DNA from: a virus
Length of the DNA stretch: 64,000 bases
Reading direction: 5' to 3' (one strand)
Virus record (IMG/VR): IMGVR_UViG_3300029319_000005
Span: 6,402 to 70,401 of that record
Shown: piece by piece, positions 32,833 through 40,696 of the stretch
Layout of the letters: every line of letters starts with the position of its first letter
Position numbering within the stretch: the first letter of the stretch is position 1
Program-made: the position numbers and the translations under genes
The notes under the pieces: model-generated
The model's database searches: none
The model's input: only the letters and a program-made list of their open reading frames with translations
What the model was told of the DNA's origin: nothing

Positions 32833-34164
32833 CTACCCTGTATAAATGCCAGATGGCACCACCTTCATAGTGTTATTTACATTCCCTTGTATCGTCGCAT
32901 CTCTCTCAGATAGCTTTGCATAGGTTAGTTCATCGAGAACAGTTTTGAGTTCTTCTCTTAATGCCTGTTGCTCATCTTTTGCTTGCGACAGAAGTTCATT
33001 TGCATTTAAGTTAACATTATCGCCTGGTATTGGAATAGTATTACCAAACTTGCCTCTTACTTGCGCCAGCATTTCTTTTGCAGTTGCCAGTGCGAATCTT
33101 CTAATCCACTGCTTGCCGATGCTGTTGATGCTCGTATATGGTATGTTTGCAAAGGGCAGTGTGTTCATATTATTGACACCATCCGCTCCGCTTTCTTTAT
33201 CAGAGTCTTCTACCCAAGCATCTGTTTTTATTGAGAATTGAACCCAAAACTTAGTAGGAGATAGACCAGTTGGAGATGGGAACAATCTTAAGTTATTATT
33301 TTTAATTTCATAAGAATAGTGAGAATTTCTAGTATAAATCGCATCTTCATAAGCCATAGCTTGAGCTTTATTTTGCCATGCGGGAATCACTTCAAATGTA
33401 GAATCATCCGAATACATGCCATATGTCGACATATTACCCACCGCATTTAAGCCGCCATAATAGCCATAGAATCTCCACATAGCATGAGGAGTCTTGTAAA
33501 ACACTTTTTTAATTGTAACTTTATTATTACCGACAGATCCAGTAAACAATCTGCCCTCAGCAGAACCGTCCACAGAAGCCGAATAAATTATTGACTGTAA
33601 GTCATAATCTTGCTTGTTTGCCACTGTATCAAAAGATGCCGAATATTCCGGCAAAGAACCGCCTATGCCAATAGCTTCAGAAACTCCGTCGGCGGCTCTT
33701 CTAGAATACTCAAAAGTAAACCTTGGCATTTTTAGTTCTACCCTATCTCCTCCAAGGCTCGAAGAAAGCTCTCCTGCTTTCATTTCTCCATCTTGATCAA
33801 AAGAGCCCGTCTTGTTCCCCATCAAGTCACCCAAAACGTTTTTAGCTTGATGTATGTTTACAATATATGAATATTCTAAAACAGCTTCTTCATAGGCAGT
33901 GTACACATTGCCTACTGTTAGTTCAATATCTAATACATCGCCTCCAAGTTTCTTATAGGTGTAAGCTACTTGATCTGATGCTCCCGAAATGAAGTCTGTG
34001 TTGGTCGCGCCGTACTGATTAGCTAGATAGATCCCAAATGCATAGTTTGCAGAGTTGCCAGCAGAGTTAGCCCATTCGTTTTCATTTGACTCTGCTGTTG
34101 AGCCAGTAGATGTTAAAACTACAGGACTTGGATTTTGTTTTGGTGATAGTGTCGGCATTGCCAT
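32833..34164 (-). CDS. Neck/head-completion protein, gp13-like candidate
   Basis: A 443-aa protein. TAYEEAVLEYSYIVNIHQAKN and WIRRFALATAKEMLAQVRGKFG with IPIPGDNVNLNANELL resemble neck gp13 type proteins of T4-like phages. Residues 160-330 are beta-rich with many Tyr and Ser. The C-terminus has a helical EQQALREELKTVLDEL segment. The start is the ATG at 34162-34164, with AGGAGA 8 bases upstream. A longer frame to 34227 runs through the promoter motif and is rejected. Confidence 0.7.
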   Translation of the reverse strand: MAMPTLSPKQNPSPVVLTSTGSTAESNENEWANSAGNSANYAFGIYLANQYGATNTDFISGASDQVAYTYKKLGGDVLDIELTVGNVYTAYEEAVLEYSYIVNIHQAKNVLGDLMGNKTGSFDQDGEMKAGELSSSLGGDRVELKMPRFTFEYSRRAADGVSEAIGIGGSLPEYSASFDTVANKQDYDLQSIIYSASVDGSAEGRLFTGSVGNNKVTIKKVFYKTPHAMWRFYGYYGGLNAVGNMSTYGMYSDDSTFEVIPAWQNKAQAMAYEDAIYTRNSHYSYEIKNNNLRLFPSPTGLSPTKFWVQFSIKTDAWVEDSDKESGADGVNNMNTLPFANIPYTSINSIGKQWIRRFALATAKEMLAQVRGKFGNTIPIPGDNVNLNANELLSQAKDEQQALREELKTVLDELTYAKLSERDATIQGNVNNTMKVVPSGIYTG

Positions 34165-34188
34165 GCATGTTGTCTCCTGCGCTATGAG

Positions 34189-34196
34189 TAAATAGT
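34189..34196 (-). promoter_or_regulatory. ACTATTTA motif, candidate late promoter for neck gene
   Basis: GGACACTATTTACTCATAG lies 24 bases before the neck gene ATG (34164) and just past the capsid terminator, so the neck-tail genes would have separate transcription from the capsid gene. Confidence 0.55.
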
Positions 34197-34225
34197 GTCC
34201 ATAAGCACATTTCGAACTTAGAAAC

Positions 34226-34255
34226 AAAAAAGGCCCCCACTTTCGTGAGGACCTT
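34226..34255 (-). terminator. Intrinsic terminator after major capsid gene
   Basis: An 11-position stem (arms 34230-34240 and 34245-34255) with a GAAA loop pairs AAGGTCCTCAC with GTGGGGGCCTT, including G-U pairs, and is followed by a T run in the minus strand. It sits 26 bases after the capsid stop codon. T4 also terminates after gene 23. Confidence 0.85.
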
Positions 34256-34280
34256 TTTCTAAGCTATAGTAGCTCTAAAA

Positions 34281-36074
34281 TTACCCGAGTAGGTCTTCTA
34301 CAACGACAAGACCGTACATATCAGGACGTACCATCTTCTTGGCGTAACGGGTCATGACACCCTTACGTGGTACGAAATCTTCCGTACCAAAGATGGTCGG
34401 CGTGACCTGTAGCGGTACATACGGGGCATATACATAGCCACTCTCAAGGAAGCTTGATCCCTTGCGACCTACTAGAACCACGTTACGTGGGAAGTAAGGA
34501 TCGACATAAACATCAAACTTCTTGCTAAGGCTACCTACTCTTACAGCACCTGCGGTTCCTCTGTCATCATCATGCGTGACAGAAGCGCGGAATCCAGAAG
34601 TGAACTCCATGAGGTTAGCAACTTCAGGTGATACCACCACGAAGTTAGCGCCACCACGGAGAGTCTTTCTGTGGATTCTAGCGGAGACATCATTGATTGT
34701 CTCAATGAGCGTCTCGTACCACTCAGACACTGTACCCGTGAAGTCTGCACCAAGAAGTGCCTCGTTCTCGGTCGCGCCACCTGCGATGCCCGCACCAGTC
34801 TCGCGATCAACGAACTTACCAGGACGACGTGACCAGTATAGTGTACCAGCCGTCGAGCCCTTAACAAGATCTTCAAGAATCTCACGATCGATCTCTAGAG
34901 CGATGTGCTCAGAGAGAACCGAAGTAAGTTCAACCTCTGCATCAAGATTGTGATAAGCGTTGAGGTCCTGACCTAGCTCTGGAGTCCACTTGGCCTTGAG
35001 CTTCTTGGTCATCGCCGTGACACTTACGGAATCAACCTTGATGTCGATCTCAGGAATATCAACCTGATCTTCTAGTTGCCAGATTGTAGTAGCAGCAACC
35101 GCTCCAAGAGCGAGCCCATCAGCAGCAGGTGTACCACCGAAGTTGTCGGTAATCGGGAACGAAACAGCGTCAGCCGTAGAGCCTGTCACATCTCCGAGTA
35201 GGTTGCCAGCGCCGCCACCATTATCTAGGACCTGCGAGCCGGTTGCCTCAACAAGGAACGTCGCCTTCCATCCTGCATTGCCCGGTGCATAATCCCCGAC
35301 AGAACCCGAAGAAAGCTTGGTTGTGCGTCGAACCAATTGTCCGCCACCCGGTGTGATGTTCAAAGCAATTAGGTTTTCTACGTTAAGCTGGCTTAGCGCA
35401 GTGGCTCCAGTGACCTCACAAACAACAACCACAGAACCACTAAGGTCTGGGTCATGGTTTGCCATCTTGTCCAGCGTAGCCTGATCTGCGGCACTAAGTG
35501 GGTGCGGAGTGGTACCAGCGGTATTTCCAACAGTACCAGACGCAACTACAACGTAGCCTGCTCCTGCAAACGAGGTGGAACCTGTTGGAGAAGAGAAGCC
35601 GTTATTCAAGTTGTAAAAACTATCTTCGCCACTCTCACCAGTGAGGTTAACACCGCCAGTCAACGCCTGGCCGACAACGCCACCGCCATAAATGGAGTCA
35701 CCCCGCTCATAGGAAAGCCTCTGCGTCGCATTGTCATCAGAATAGGTGAAGTCCATGAAGAAAATGAGTCCCGAAGGAAGGCTCATTGGCTGAACCGATA
35801 CGAGATCATTAGCAATAAGTCCACCGAATACACGACGAACGATTGGGAATGCTACAGCAGCAAAACCCTCGACATCGCCTGCGCTCATTGCAGACGATTC
35901 TTTTAGTAATTGAGCAGCCTGGTTTTCAAGCAGACGTGCCATGTTGTTACGGGCGAGATCATTATCGATACCCTCTAGAAGACCGGTGTTTGACCACTTA
36001 TCAAGTAGTGCAGCACCTTCCTTCTGGACGTCACGATTAACGATGCCCTCAGTTAATGTTTCTAAAACAGACAT
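34281..36074 (-). CDS. gp23: Major capsid protein, gp23-like
   Basis: A 597-aa protein forming the head shell. The N-terminus (LLDKWSNTGLLEGI, ARLLENQAAQLLKE) matches the gp23 scaffold-binding segment. LKE at 57-59 fits the gp21 cleavage rule (L/I-x-E), close to the T4 site. IANDLVSVQPMSLPSGLIFFMDF (in two parts) is highly typical of gp23. An enlarged Gly- and Ser-rich region lies near 130-330. The C-terminus has YVYAPYVPLQVTPTIFG and a VLVGRKGSS segment, also family-typical. SD AGGAT precedes the ATG. Downstream lies a strong terminator. Confidence 0.95.
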   Translation of the reverse strand: MSVLETLTEGIVNRDVQKEGAALLDKWSNTGLLEGIDNDLARNNMARLLENQAAQLLKESSAMSAGDVEGFAAVAFPIVRRVFGGLIANDLVSVQPMSLPSGLIFFMDFTYSDDNATQRLSYERGDSIYGGGVVGQALTGGVNLTGESGEDSFYNLNNGFSSPTGSTSFAGAGYVVVASGTVGNTAGTTPHPLSAADQATLDKMANHDPDLSGSVVVVCEVTGATALSQLNVENLIALNITPGGGQLVRRTTKLSSGSVGDYAPGNAGWKATFLVEATGSQVLDNGGGAGNLLGDVTGSTADAVSFPITDNFGGTPAADGLALGAVAATTIWQLEDQVDIPEIDIKVDSVSVTAMTKKLKAKWTPELGQDLNAYHNLDAEVELTSVLSEHIALEIDREILEDLVKGSTAGTLYWSRRPGKFVDRETGAGIAGGATENEALLGADFTGTVSEWYETLIETINDVSARIHRKTLRGGANFVVVSPEVANLMEFTSGFRASVTHDDDRGTAGAVRVGSLSKKFDVYVDPYFPRNVVLVGRKGSSFLESGYVYAPYVPLQVTPTIFGTEDFVPRKGVMTRYAKKMVRPDMYGLVVVEDLLG

Positions 36075-36093
36075 TTTGTAAAATCCTCCAATA

Positions 36094-37320
36094 TTATTTT
36101 TGTTTTAGTCCTGCTAATAGTTGCCAGCGTGTTACGGCTGGATCTACTTTGCTGTTTTGTCTTTTTGTTGCATTTCTGCTAGACATAACGTGAGTAGAAG
36201 ATCTATCAACGGCTTCGCTCAGTGATTTTGGCTGTTTCTTATCGGTGCTGCCCACTGCGCTCTGAAGTGTCTCAAAGATTACCTTTGCTTCTTCTACAGT
36301 ATTCGCATTTGAAATAGCTTCGACAATTCTATTCTTTTGTCGCTCATTCAAGGAGTCGCTAGTTAAAACGCGATTAGTGTAAAGGAGTTTGGCATTAGCT
36401 GCGTTCACTTCCTCTACATGTTCTTTTAAGGCTGCCACTGCTGTGGTCAGCTTTGTATTATGTTCCGTAAGACCTAAAATTGTCTCTTCAAGCTCTTTCT
36501 TGGCTTCCATCAATTCATCAAGCTCTTTGACTGCGTCTTTTGAAAGCTCTTCTTGCTCTTTTACTTCATCATCTTGCATACGAGCAAGAATTTTTTCGGC
36601 AGCAAACTTTTGATCCGATTGCGGGCGACCTGCCCAGCCACTCAGTACATCATCGACGTCAACAGTAAGCTTTTCTTCTAGAGCGTCAACAATCTCCTCT
36701 AGCTGTTCCTCTGACAAATCTACCTCTTCGTCAAGATCGTCTTGGTCATCATCGTCATCTGCCTCTTCTTCAAGCTTTTCTTTTGCGTCTTCGGCGGCGT
36801 CCTTCATGGGCTCTTCTTTGTCTCCGTCCTTATCGAGATCTAAAAAGTCAGGCTTTTCGCTAGCCTCATCTATACCAAGAATGCTGTTTATACTCTCTTG
36901 GAGATCTACGTCATCAAGATCTATCTCTCCTTCATCGTCTAAAAGCTCTTCTGCTGTGTCTTCAGCGTCAATCATCTCTCCAGGGTCCACCTGCTCATCA
37001 TCCATTTGCTTTGCTAGGTCATCAAAATCCAAGACAATTACTTCTTCCTCGTCCGGGCATGGGCACATGTCCTCGCCATCCGTTGCGGCGAGAGGCACAC
37101 TATCAACAACAGAGTCTTCCTCTGCTTCCATATCATCCATTCCGGTCAGATCAGTGTCTAAATCATCTAAGTCCATCTCATCTTCTTGCTCTAGTAGAGA
37201 TTTCATGGCTTCTTTTATTTCAGCCGAATACTTTTCAACTACAGCAGCTTCAGCATTTTTTAACGCTACCTCTTTTAAAGCAGCAGCATCAATAACTGCC
37301 TGTTCCAACATAGATGACAT
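36094..37320 (-). CDS. gp22: Prohead scaffold/core protein, gp22-like
   Basis: A 408-aa very acidic protein (long Glu- and Asp-rich runs, about 40-230), followed by a coiled-coil region (about 250-330) and a basic C-terminus with RNATKRQNSK and TRWQLLAGLKQK. This is the form of T4 gp22, which builds the prohead core and is later chopped by gp21. It lies directly upstream of gp23. The start chosen is the ATG at 37318-37320 with AGGAG 8 bases upstream. A GTG three codons earlier is less likely. Confidence 0.85.
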   Translation of the reverse strand: MSSMLEQAVIDAAALKEVALKNAEAAVVEKYSAEIKEAMKSLLEQEDEMDLDDLDTDLTGMDDMEAEEDSVVDSVPLAATDGEDMCPCPDEEEVIVLDFDDLAKQMDDEQVDPGEMIDAEDTAEELLDDEGEIDLDDVDLQESINSILGIDEASEKPDFLDLDKDGDKEEPMKDAAEDAKEKLEEEADDDDDQDDLDEEVDLSEEQLEEIVDALEEKLTVDVDDVLSGWAGRPQSDQKFAAEKILARMQDDEVKEQEELSKDAVKELDELMEAKKELEETILGLTEHNTKLTTAVAALKEHVEEVNAANAKLLYTNRVLTSDSLNERQKNRIVEAISNANTVEEAKVIFETLQSAVGSTDKKQPKSLSEAVDRSSTHVMSSRNATKRQNSKVDPAVTRWQLLAGLKQK

Positions 37321-37353
37321 ATTAAACACTCCTAAAATATTTTAAGTCACAAA

Positions 37354-37361
37354 TAAATAGT
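37354..37361 (-). promoter_or_regulatory. ACTATTTA motif, candidate late promoter for gp22-gp23
   Basis: GCACTATTTATTTG lies 33 bases before the gp22 ATG. No copy is seen directly before gp23, so this one probably serves both scaffold and capsid genes up to the terminator at 34226. Confidence 0.55.
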
Positions 37362-37399
37362 GCTTTTTTACGTAAAGTGACGTTTTTAATAGTTTTCTA

Positions 37400-37930
37400 T
37401 TAAGAGCTACCTGTCAACTCGCTAATTCCGGAACCAGTTAACTCGTACATTTCTCCTGGTTCGATAAGGGTTAATTCTGCTAATAATTGAAAACTAGCGC
37501 TATTATTTAAAGCACCATTGGCTATGTGTAACTTTCTAGTTTTAATGTCTAAAGTAATAGAATCATTCGTGTTTGGTAGCGTAATATAATGGTTTTGCCG
37601 GATTGCTCCATTTTGATTAGAGGGCGTTATGTGCGCCTCCGCGCCATCTCCAAAGTATACGTGGAGAACTCCATCACCCAATGTCGAGTTGTATTGACTG
37701 CCGGTATAATAATTCGTATTGATGATAGTTATGGTCTTAGTTACTTTTGGAAATTCAATTGTTTCAAAAGTTCCAATTGCCTGATCAGAAGCCATGCCGG
37801 AGCCCTTTATAGAGCCGTGCGACGCGGGAAGAAAAACTCCGCCGGTAAGGTACGGGTGACCGCTTACCTGGAAAGATCCAACATTCTGGATGCCCGCTTG
37901 GTAGCGCTTGAACATGTTATCATAAGCCAT
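37400..37930 (-). CDS. Unknown virion-cluster protein, beta-rich
   Basis: A 176-aa protein of unknown family, mostly beta-strand in prediction by eye: VSGHPYLTGGVFLPASHG, TKTITIINTNYYTGSQ, VLHVYFGDGAEAHI, SITLDIKTRKLHI and FQLLAELTLIEPGEMYEL. This looks like a single jelly-roll or Ig-like domain, perhaps a head decoration protein, given its place upstream of gp22 and gp23. AGGAGC precedes the ATG. The decoration role is inference only. Confidence 0.65.
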   Translation of the reverse strand: MAYDNMFKRYQAGIQNVGSFQVSGHPYLTGGVFLPASHGSIKGSGMASDQAIGTFETIEFPKVTKTITIINTNYYTGSQYNSTLGDGVLHVYFGDGAEAHITPSNQNGAIRQNHYITLPNTNDSITLDIKTRKLHIANGALNNSASFQLLAELTLIEPGEMYELTGSGISELTGSS

Positions 37931-37952
37931 TTTTTGCTCCTATCAATAGTAT

Positions 37953-38168
37953 TTAGTTCTTTCGTTTCTTTTCTGCTTTTCTAGCGTTATCTTTTTTGCG
38001 CTTCTTAGCGAGCCTTCTTTTCTTAGATGGTTTTGTAAAATACATTCTTTCTTTGTATTCTTCAACAACTCGCATTTTTTTTGCTTTCTTTATAAACTTT
38101 TTAATCATTCTAGTCACGTTGCCTTTGACTTCTTCTAGCGTGACCTCTACATGTATGGGACTCCCCAT
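37953..38168 (-). CDS. rpsU: Ribosomal protein bS21 homologue
   Basis: A 71-aa very basic protein. VEVTLEEVKGNVTRMIKKF, then IKKAKKMRVVEEYKERMYF and TKPSKKRRLAKKRKK, follows the bS21 layout: a short N-terminal strand, a basic first helix, an E-Y/L-K/R-R-E-x-Y/F-x-K-P turn and a Lys/Arg-rich second helix. In bacteria bS21 sits on the 30S subunit near the mRNA exit and anti-SD helix, and helps initiation. A phage copy could replace host bS21 and favour phage messages. It lies inside the head gene cluster with a strong SD (AGGAG, 6 bases). Such genes have been reported in a few phages; the placement in the head operon is unusual. Confidence 0.8.
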   Translation of the reverse strand: MGSPIHVEVTLEEVKGNVTRMIKKFIKKAKKMRVVEEYKERMYFTKPSKKRRLAKKRKKDNARKAEKKRKN

Positions 38169-38177
38169 TGTTAACTC

Positions 38178-38579
38178 CTAGATTAAATGCTTCCACTTGC
38201 CCTTGGCAAGCCCGACTATTCCATTGATATCCACGCCCTTGTCTCCTGGACTTACGCCAGCCAAAGGACCTTGTCCGTTAGACTCAGGAGCGGCAGGCTT
38301 GGTCCCTTCGAAGATATCAACACCAAACTGCTGTGAAGCGCTTTCATTTAGCCTTTTTATTCTTTCTTGTCTTTGTCTTTCATACTCTTCTTCAGCCATC
38401 TTTTGTTTCAAATCCTGCGCTTCTGGCTGGCTGCGGCTAGACTCTGTAATCGTATTAGCTGCTAATCCTTGAGCAACTTCCTTAATAATCCCAGAAAGAA
38501 CACCCTCTTCAAAAAGGCATTCTTTAATGCACTCTTTCACTAATGGTTTTAAAATTTGTTTTAGTTCACTTTTTTTCAT
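38178..38579 (-). CDS. Small head-cluster protein with amphipathic N-terminus
   Basis: A 133-aa protein beginning MKKSELKQILKPLVKECIKE, an amphipathic helix, with LFE just after it. The middle is charged (EEEYERQRQERIKRLNES) and the C-terminus is Pro- and Gly-rich (GQGPLAGVSPGDKG) then GIVGLAKGKWKHLI. Its ATG overlaps the upstream stop as TAATG. The N-terminal helix resembles those of two other small proteins here and the capsid-targeting peptides of T4 internal proteins. Function is inferred from position and this resemblance. Confidence 0.65.
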   Translation of the reverse strand: MKKSELKQILKPLVKECIKECLFEEGVLSGIIKEVAQGLAANTITESSRSQPEAQDLKQKMAEEEYERQRQERIKRLNESASQQFGVDIFEGTKPAAPESNGQGPLAGVSPGDKGVDINGIVGLAKGKWKHLI

Positions 38580-38821
38580 TATCGATCCATGTGTCTAAAT
38601 TGGAGCGCCAGTTCTTTTACTATCTGACTAGCGGTTTGTTGCAAGAGATCCGGGTCTCCCAATGCATCTTTTAGTCGGTTATGAATGCTAGCAAGATCAT
38701 CATGTCGGACCTTCATAGCGCGGTCATACCCTGCCGCGTCGGCTTTTTTCTTACCGAACATATCAATCTCCTCTAGCTGGTTTATCTCTTCGCTTATTAT
38801 TTCATTAATAGATTCTTTCAT
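38579..38821 (-). CDS. Small protein after prohead protease
   Basis: An 80-aa protein with an acidic, helical N-terminus (MKESINEIISEEINQLEEID) and a helical C-terminus ending QIVKELALQFRHMDR. TAATG overlaps join it to gp21 upstream and to the 133-aa gene downstream, so it is part of a tight head operon. It may be a core or internal head protein, like T4 gp67/gp68, but no sequence similarity is clear. Confidence 0.55.
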   Translation of the reverse strand: MKESINEIISEEINQLEEIDMFGKKKADAAGYDRAMKVRHDDLASIHNRLKDALGDPDLLQQTASQIVKELALQFRHMDR

Positions 38822-39462
38822 TATATGTTGTCTCCCAAGATATCATCTAGAGTTTCGTTGATTATATCTTTTTTAGATTTATCTTTTTGTTCGTTTATAT
38901 ATAAGTTCAAATCGGCCACTTTGGGATCGCTCATAGTGGGATTTAGGTAAGCACCGGGGGTAGAAGGTTCCGAAACAATATCGAAACAGATAAGCTGGAA
39001 ATCATCCTCCACCATCGTCACTCCGTTGGATTCGCTTACAGAGCCGAGGCCTCTAGAAGAGATCCCCAGTTTTACGCCGGAATTTAATAGCGCTTTTAAA
39101 ACGTTACCAGACGGGGTATCGAGAACTTCAATCTTGCCCATAACATCATCACCTTTCCACCACATTTTTGTCACTAAATGTGATGCATTTTTTAAATTGA
39201 TAACACTGTCGTCGGGGTGATCAAGCTCGCCCAATGCTCGTTTCTCACGGATCGCCTTTTGGTAAGCATCTATTTCTCTTTGCAAAGTTTCTTTTTTATA
39301 AATTCTTCCATTGCCATTTTTTGTGCCTGCTTTCTGGCACACACCTACCAAGTACACAGATCCGTTATCCATGTTTTTAATTTCAGTTTCAGTCAATGTT
39401 TCTACGGCGCAAAGACCATCGGGACATAGCTGAAAATACTCTTGTAAAAGTTTTTTTGCCAT
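38821..39462 (-). CDS. gp21: Prohead core protease, gp21-like
   Basis: A 213-aa maturation protease that cleaves capsid and core proteins at L/I-x-E sites. GELDHP holds catalytic H82, and KLGISSRGLGS (131-141) holds the nucleophile serine (S135/S136). QKAGTKNGNGRIYKKETL matches the NGRxY motif of the family, and FDIVSEPSTPGAYL matches the end of the core. The C-terminal 40 residues are charged and probably removed. The length is as for T4 gp21. Confidence 0.93.
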   Translation of the reverse strand: MAKKLLQEYFQLCPDGLCAVETLTETEIKNMDNGSVYLVGVCQKAGTKNGNGRIYKKETLQREIDAYQKAIREKRALGELDHPDDSVINLKNASHLVTKMWWKGDDVMGKIEVLDTPSGNVLKALLNSGVKLGISSRGLGSVSESNGVTMVEDDFQLICFDIVSEPSTPGAYLNPTMSDPKVADLNLYINEQKDKSKKDIINETLDDILGDNI

Positions 39463-39511
39463 AGCTATGATCCTTTACAACATCGCCTTACGTCCGGAAT
39501 ATTCCTTCTTC

Positions 39512-39817
39512 TCATGGCTGCTCCTTCATTCTTTTAGTAATTTCGGCGTGTATTCTAGCGCCAGGGCCTTGCCCAAAAACTTTTCTAAATGCCTCTAGTC
39601 TAACTTGAGGACTTACTTTGTCAGAAGCCAGTATCGCACTCAGTGCTTCAATGTAATCTTCCACTGGCATTCTTCCGCCGGTAGACGCTCCTCTTTTTAT
39701 CTGCTTTAATTGTGAGCTATCTGGCTTCTCTTCCTCGCCCTCTGCTGCCTCCGGGTCTAGGAGATTTTGTACCTGTTCCAAAATAAATTTTTTAAGATTT
39801 TCTTCTGTTAATTTCAT
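39512..39817 (-). CDS. Small head-cluster protein, unknown
   Basis: A 101-aa protein. It begins MKLTEENLKKFILEQVQNLL, another amphipathic helix with an I-x-E site (ILE), followed by an acidic linker (AAEGEEEKPDSSQ). The C-terminal half (VEDYIEALSAILASD, VRLEAFRKVFGQGPG) is helical and compact. The ATG overlaps the upstream stop as ATGA. It might be an internal head or core protein. No family is recognised. Confidence 0.6.
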   Translation of the reverse strand: MKLTEENLKKFILEQVQNLLDPEAAEGEEEKPDSSQLKQIKRGASTGGRMPVEDYIEALSAILASDKVSPQVRLEAFRKVFGQGPGARIHAEITKRMKEQP

Positions 39818-40116
39818 CGTAGTCTATTTTCCAATTTTAAACCACTGTCTCCAAAAACCATATTAAGGATGTAAGAAGTTCCAGAACTCAAGCATCCAAG
39901 CAGCAGTATATTCACAAAATTATATTCAAAACTAAATAGTTCCGTATACTTGTTAATACCGAAAAGAAAAGCGCCAACCCAAAACCCCATACACATGGGA
40001 CATTTAAATAGTTCTCCCATTTTTCCATTTTGTGGCCTTATTAAATTAAATATACTTCCGTAGACAAGTATTTGTGTCATGCCATAGGCACAAAGAATGA
40101 AAATTAGAATATCCAT
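39814..40116 (-). CDS. Membrane protein with CPMCMGFW motif, DUF1360-like
   Basis: A 100-aa protein. Hydrophobic segments lie at about 2-20, 40-60 and 65-85. FKCPMCMGFWVGAFLFG matches the C-P-x-C-x-G-F-W core I associate with the DUF1360 family of small membrane proteins. The start chosen is the ATG at 40114-40116 with GGAG upstream; a longer frame to 40212 overlaps the previous gene. A membrane protein among head genes could mark a membrane site of prohead assembly, which is inference. Confidence 0.6.
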   Translation of the reverse strand: MDILIFILCAYGMTQILVYGSIFNLIRPQNGKMGELFKCPMCMGFWVGAFLFGINKYTELFSFEYNFVNILLLGCLSSGTSYILNMVFGDSGLKLENRLR

Positions 40117-40126
40117 AAAACTCCGC

Positions 40127-40696
40127 CTAATATACGTAATTGGTATACAGACCGTATGGGCGTAGCTCTGGCCGTACCGAACCCTTCTTAGTTGAGTGGC
40201 GTCTTGGGTCAAACTCGCTCGACTCCTCTGGTGTCGGGTCTGTCATTCTCTCTTCGTAGGCTTCCTCTATGTCGTCCTCAAATTCTAGGTAAGGGCGCTC
40301 TTCTTCTATAAAATTTGCAATTGTAAAAAGAGCAAGCTGCGTAGTATTGTAATCTTTTGTTTCTTCAAGCTTTGCTTCTAAAGAGGAATAAACATTTCCC
40401 CCTTGGACAGAATCTCTTTGCACGATTCCTTTGTCAGTCAGATACTTGAACAATCTGTCTGCGGAATGATAAGACTCGTCTGTATACGACTCCTTGGCAA
40501 AAGACACAACCTTGTTTTTGTCAGGCATTACTACAATGTCAATGTCTCGGTGATCAAAAATAATTAAATCTCCACCAAGAGTCTTTCTTACTTTTAACTC
40601 TCTAGTCGCAACAACAGGCTTCTTTTCCTGTTGCACCGGCATCTCCGGAGAAGCCAAAAGGCCCACATCTCTGTTTATAGTAATATTAATTGACAT
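40127..40696 (-). CDS. Conserved head-cluster protein, unknown function
   Basis: A 189-aa protein. Residues 30-120 are mixed alpha/beta (VRKTLGGDLIIFDHRDIDIVVMPD), with a helical SADRLFKYLTDKGIVQ. The tail is acidic then Pro- and Arg-rich (TPEESSEFDPRRHSTKKGSVRP). It overlaps its upstream neighbour by 11 bases. It is a cluster member between portal and protease, not identified further. Confidence 0.6.
   Translation of the reverse strand: MSINITINRDVGLLASPEMPVQQEKKPVVATRELKVRKTLGGDLIIFDHRDIDIVVMPDKNKVVSFAKESYTDESYHSADRLFKYLTDKGIVQRDSVQGGNVYSSLEAKLEETKDYNTTQLALFTIANFIEEERPYLEFEDDIEEAYEERMTDPTPEESSEFDPRRHSTKKGSVRPELRPYGLYTNYVY

Noticed and set aside
34165-34227. 21-codon N-terminal extension of the neck protein
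   Set aside because: It has no SD, and the sequence contains the late-promoter-like motif. The ATG at 34164 has a proper SD.
34541-34885. Minus-strand 114-aa frame inside the capsid gene
   Set aside because: It is a different frame within gp23, which is certain. Similar same-strand shadows at 2952-3185, 10030-10239, 24946-25137, 29475-29657 and 30852-31055 were left out for the same reason.
37386-37403. AT-rich hairpin TTAATAG/CTATTAA at the stop of the 176-aa gene
   Set aside because: It has 7 pairs and a 4-base loop but all-weak pairs except one, and is followed by AAAACG, not a U run, so it was not called a terminator.
39933-40012. Two ACTATTTA copies inside the small membrane protein gene
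   Set aside because: They are within coding sequence, more than 100 bases from the next start codon, and may be chance in AT-rich DNA. They are reported as a caution for the late promoter idea.
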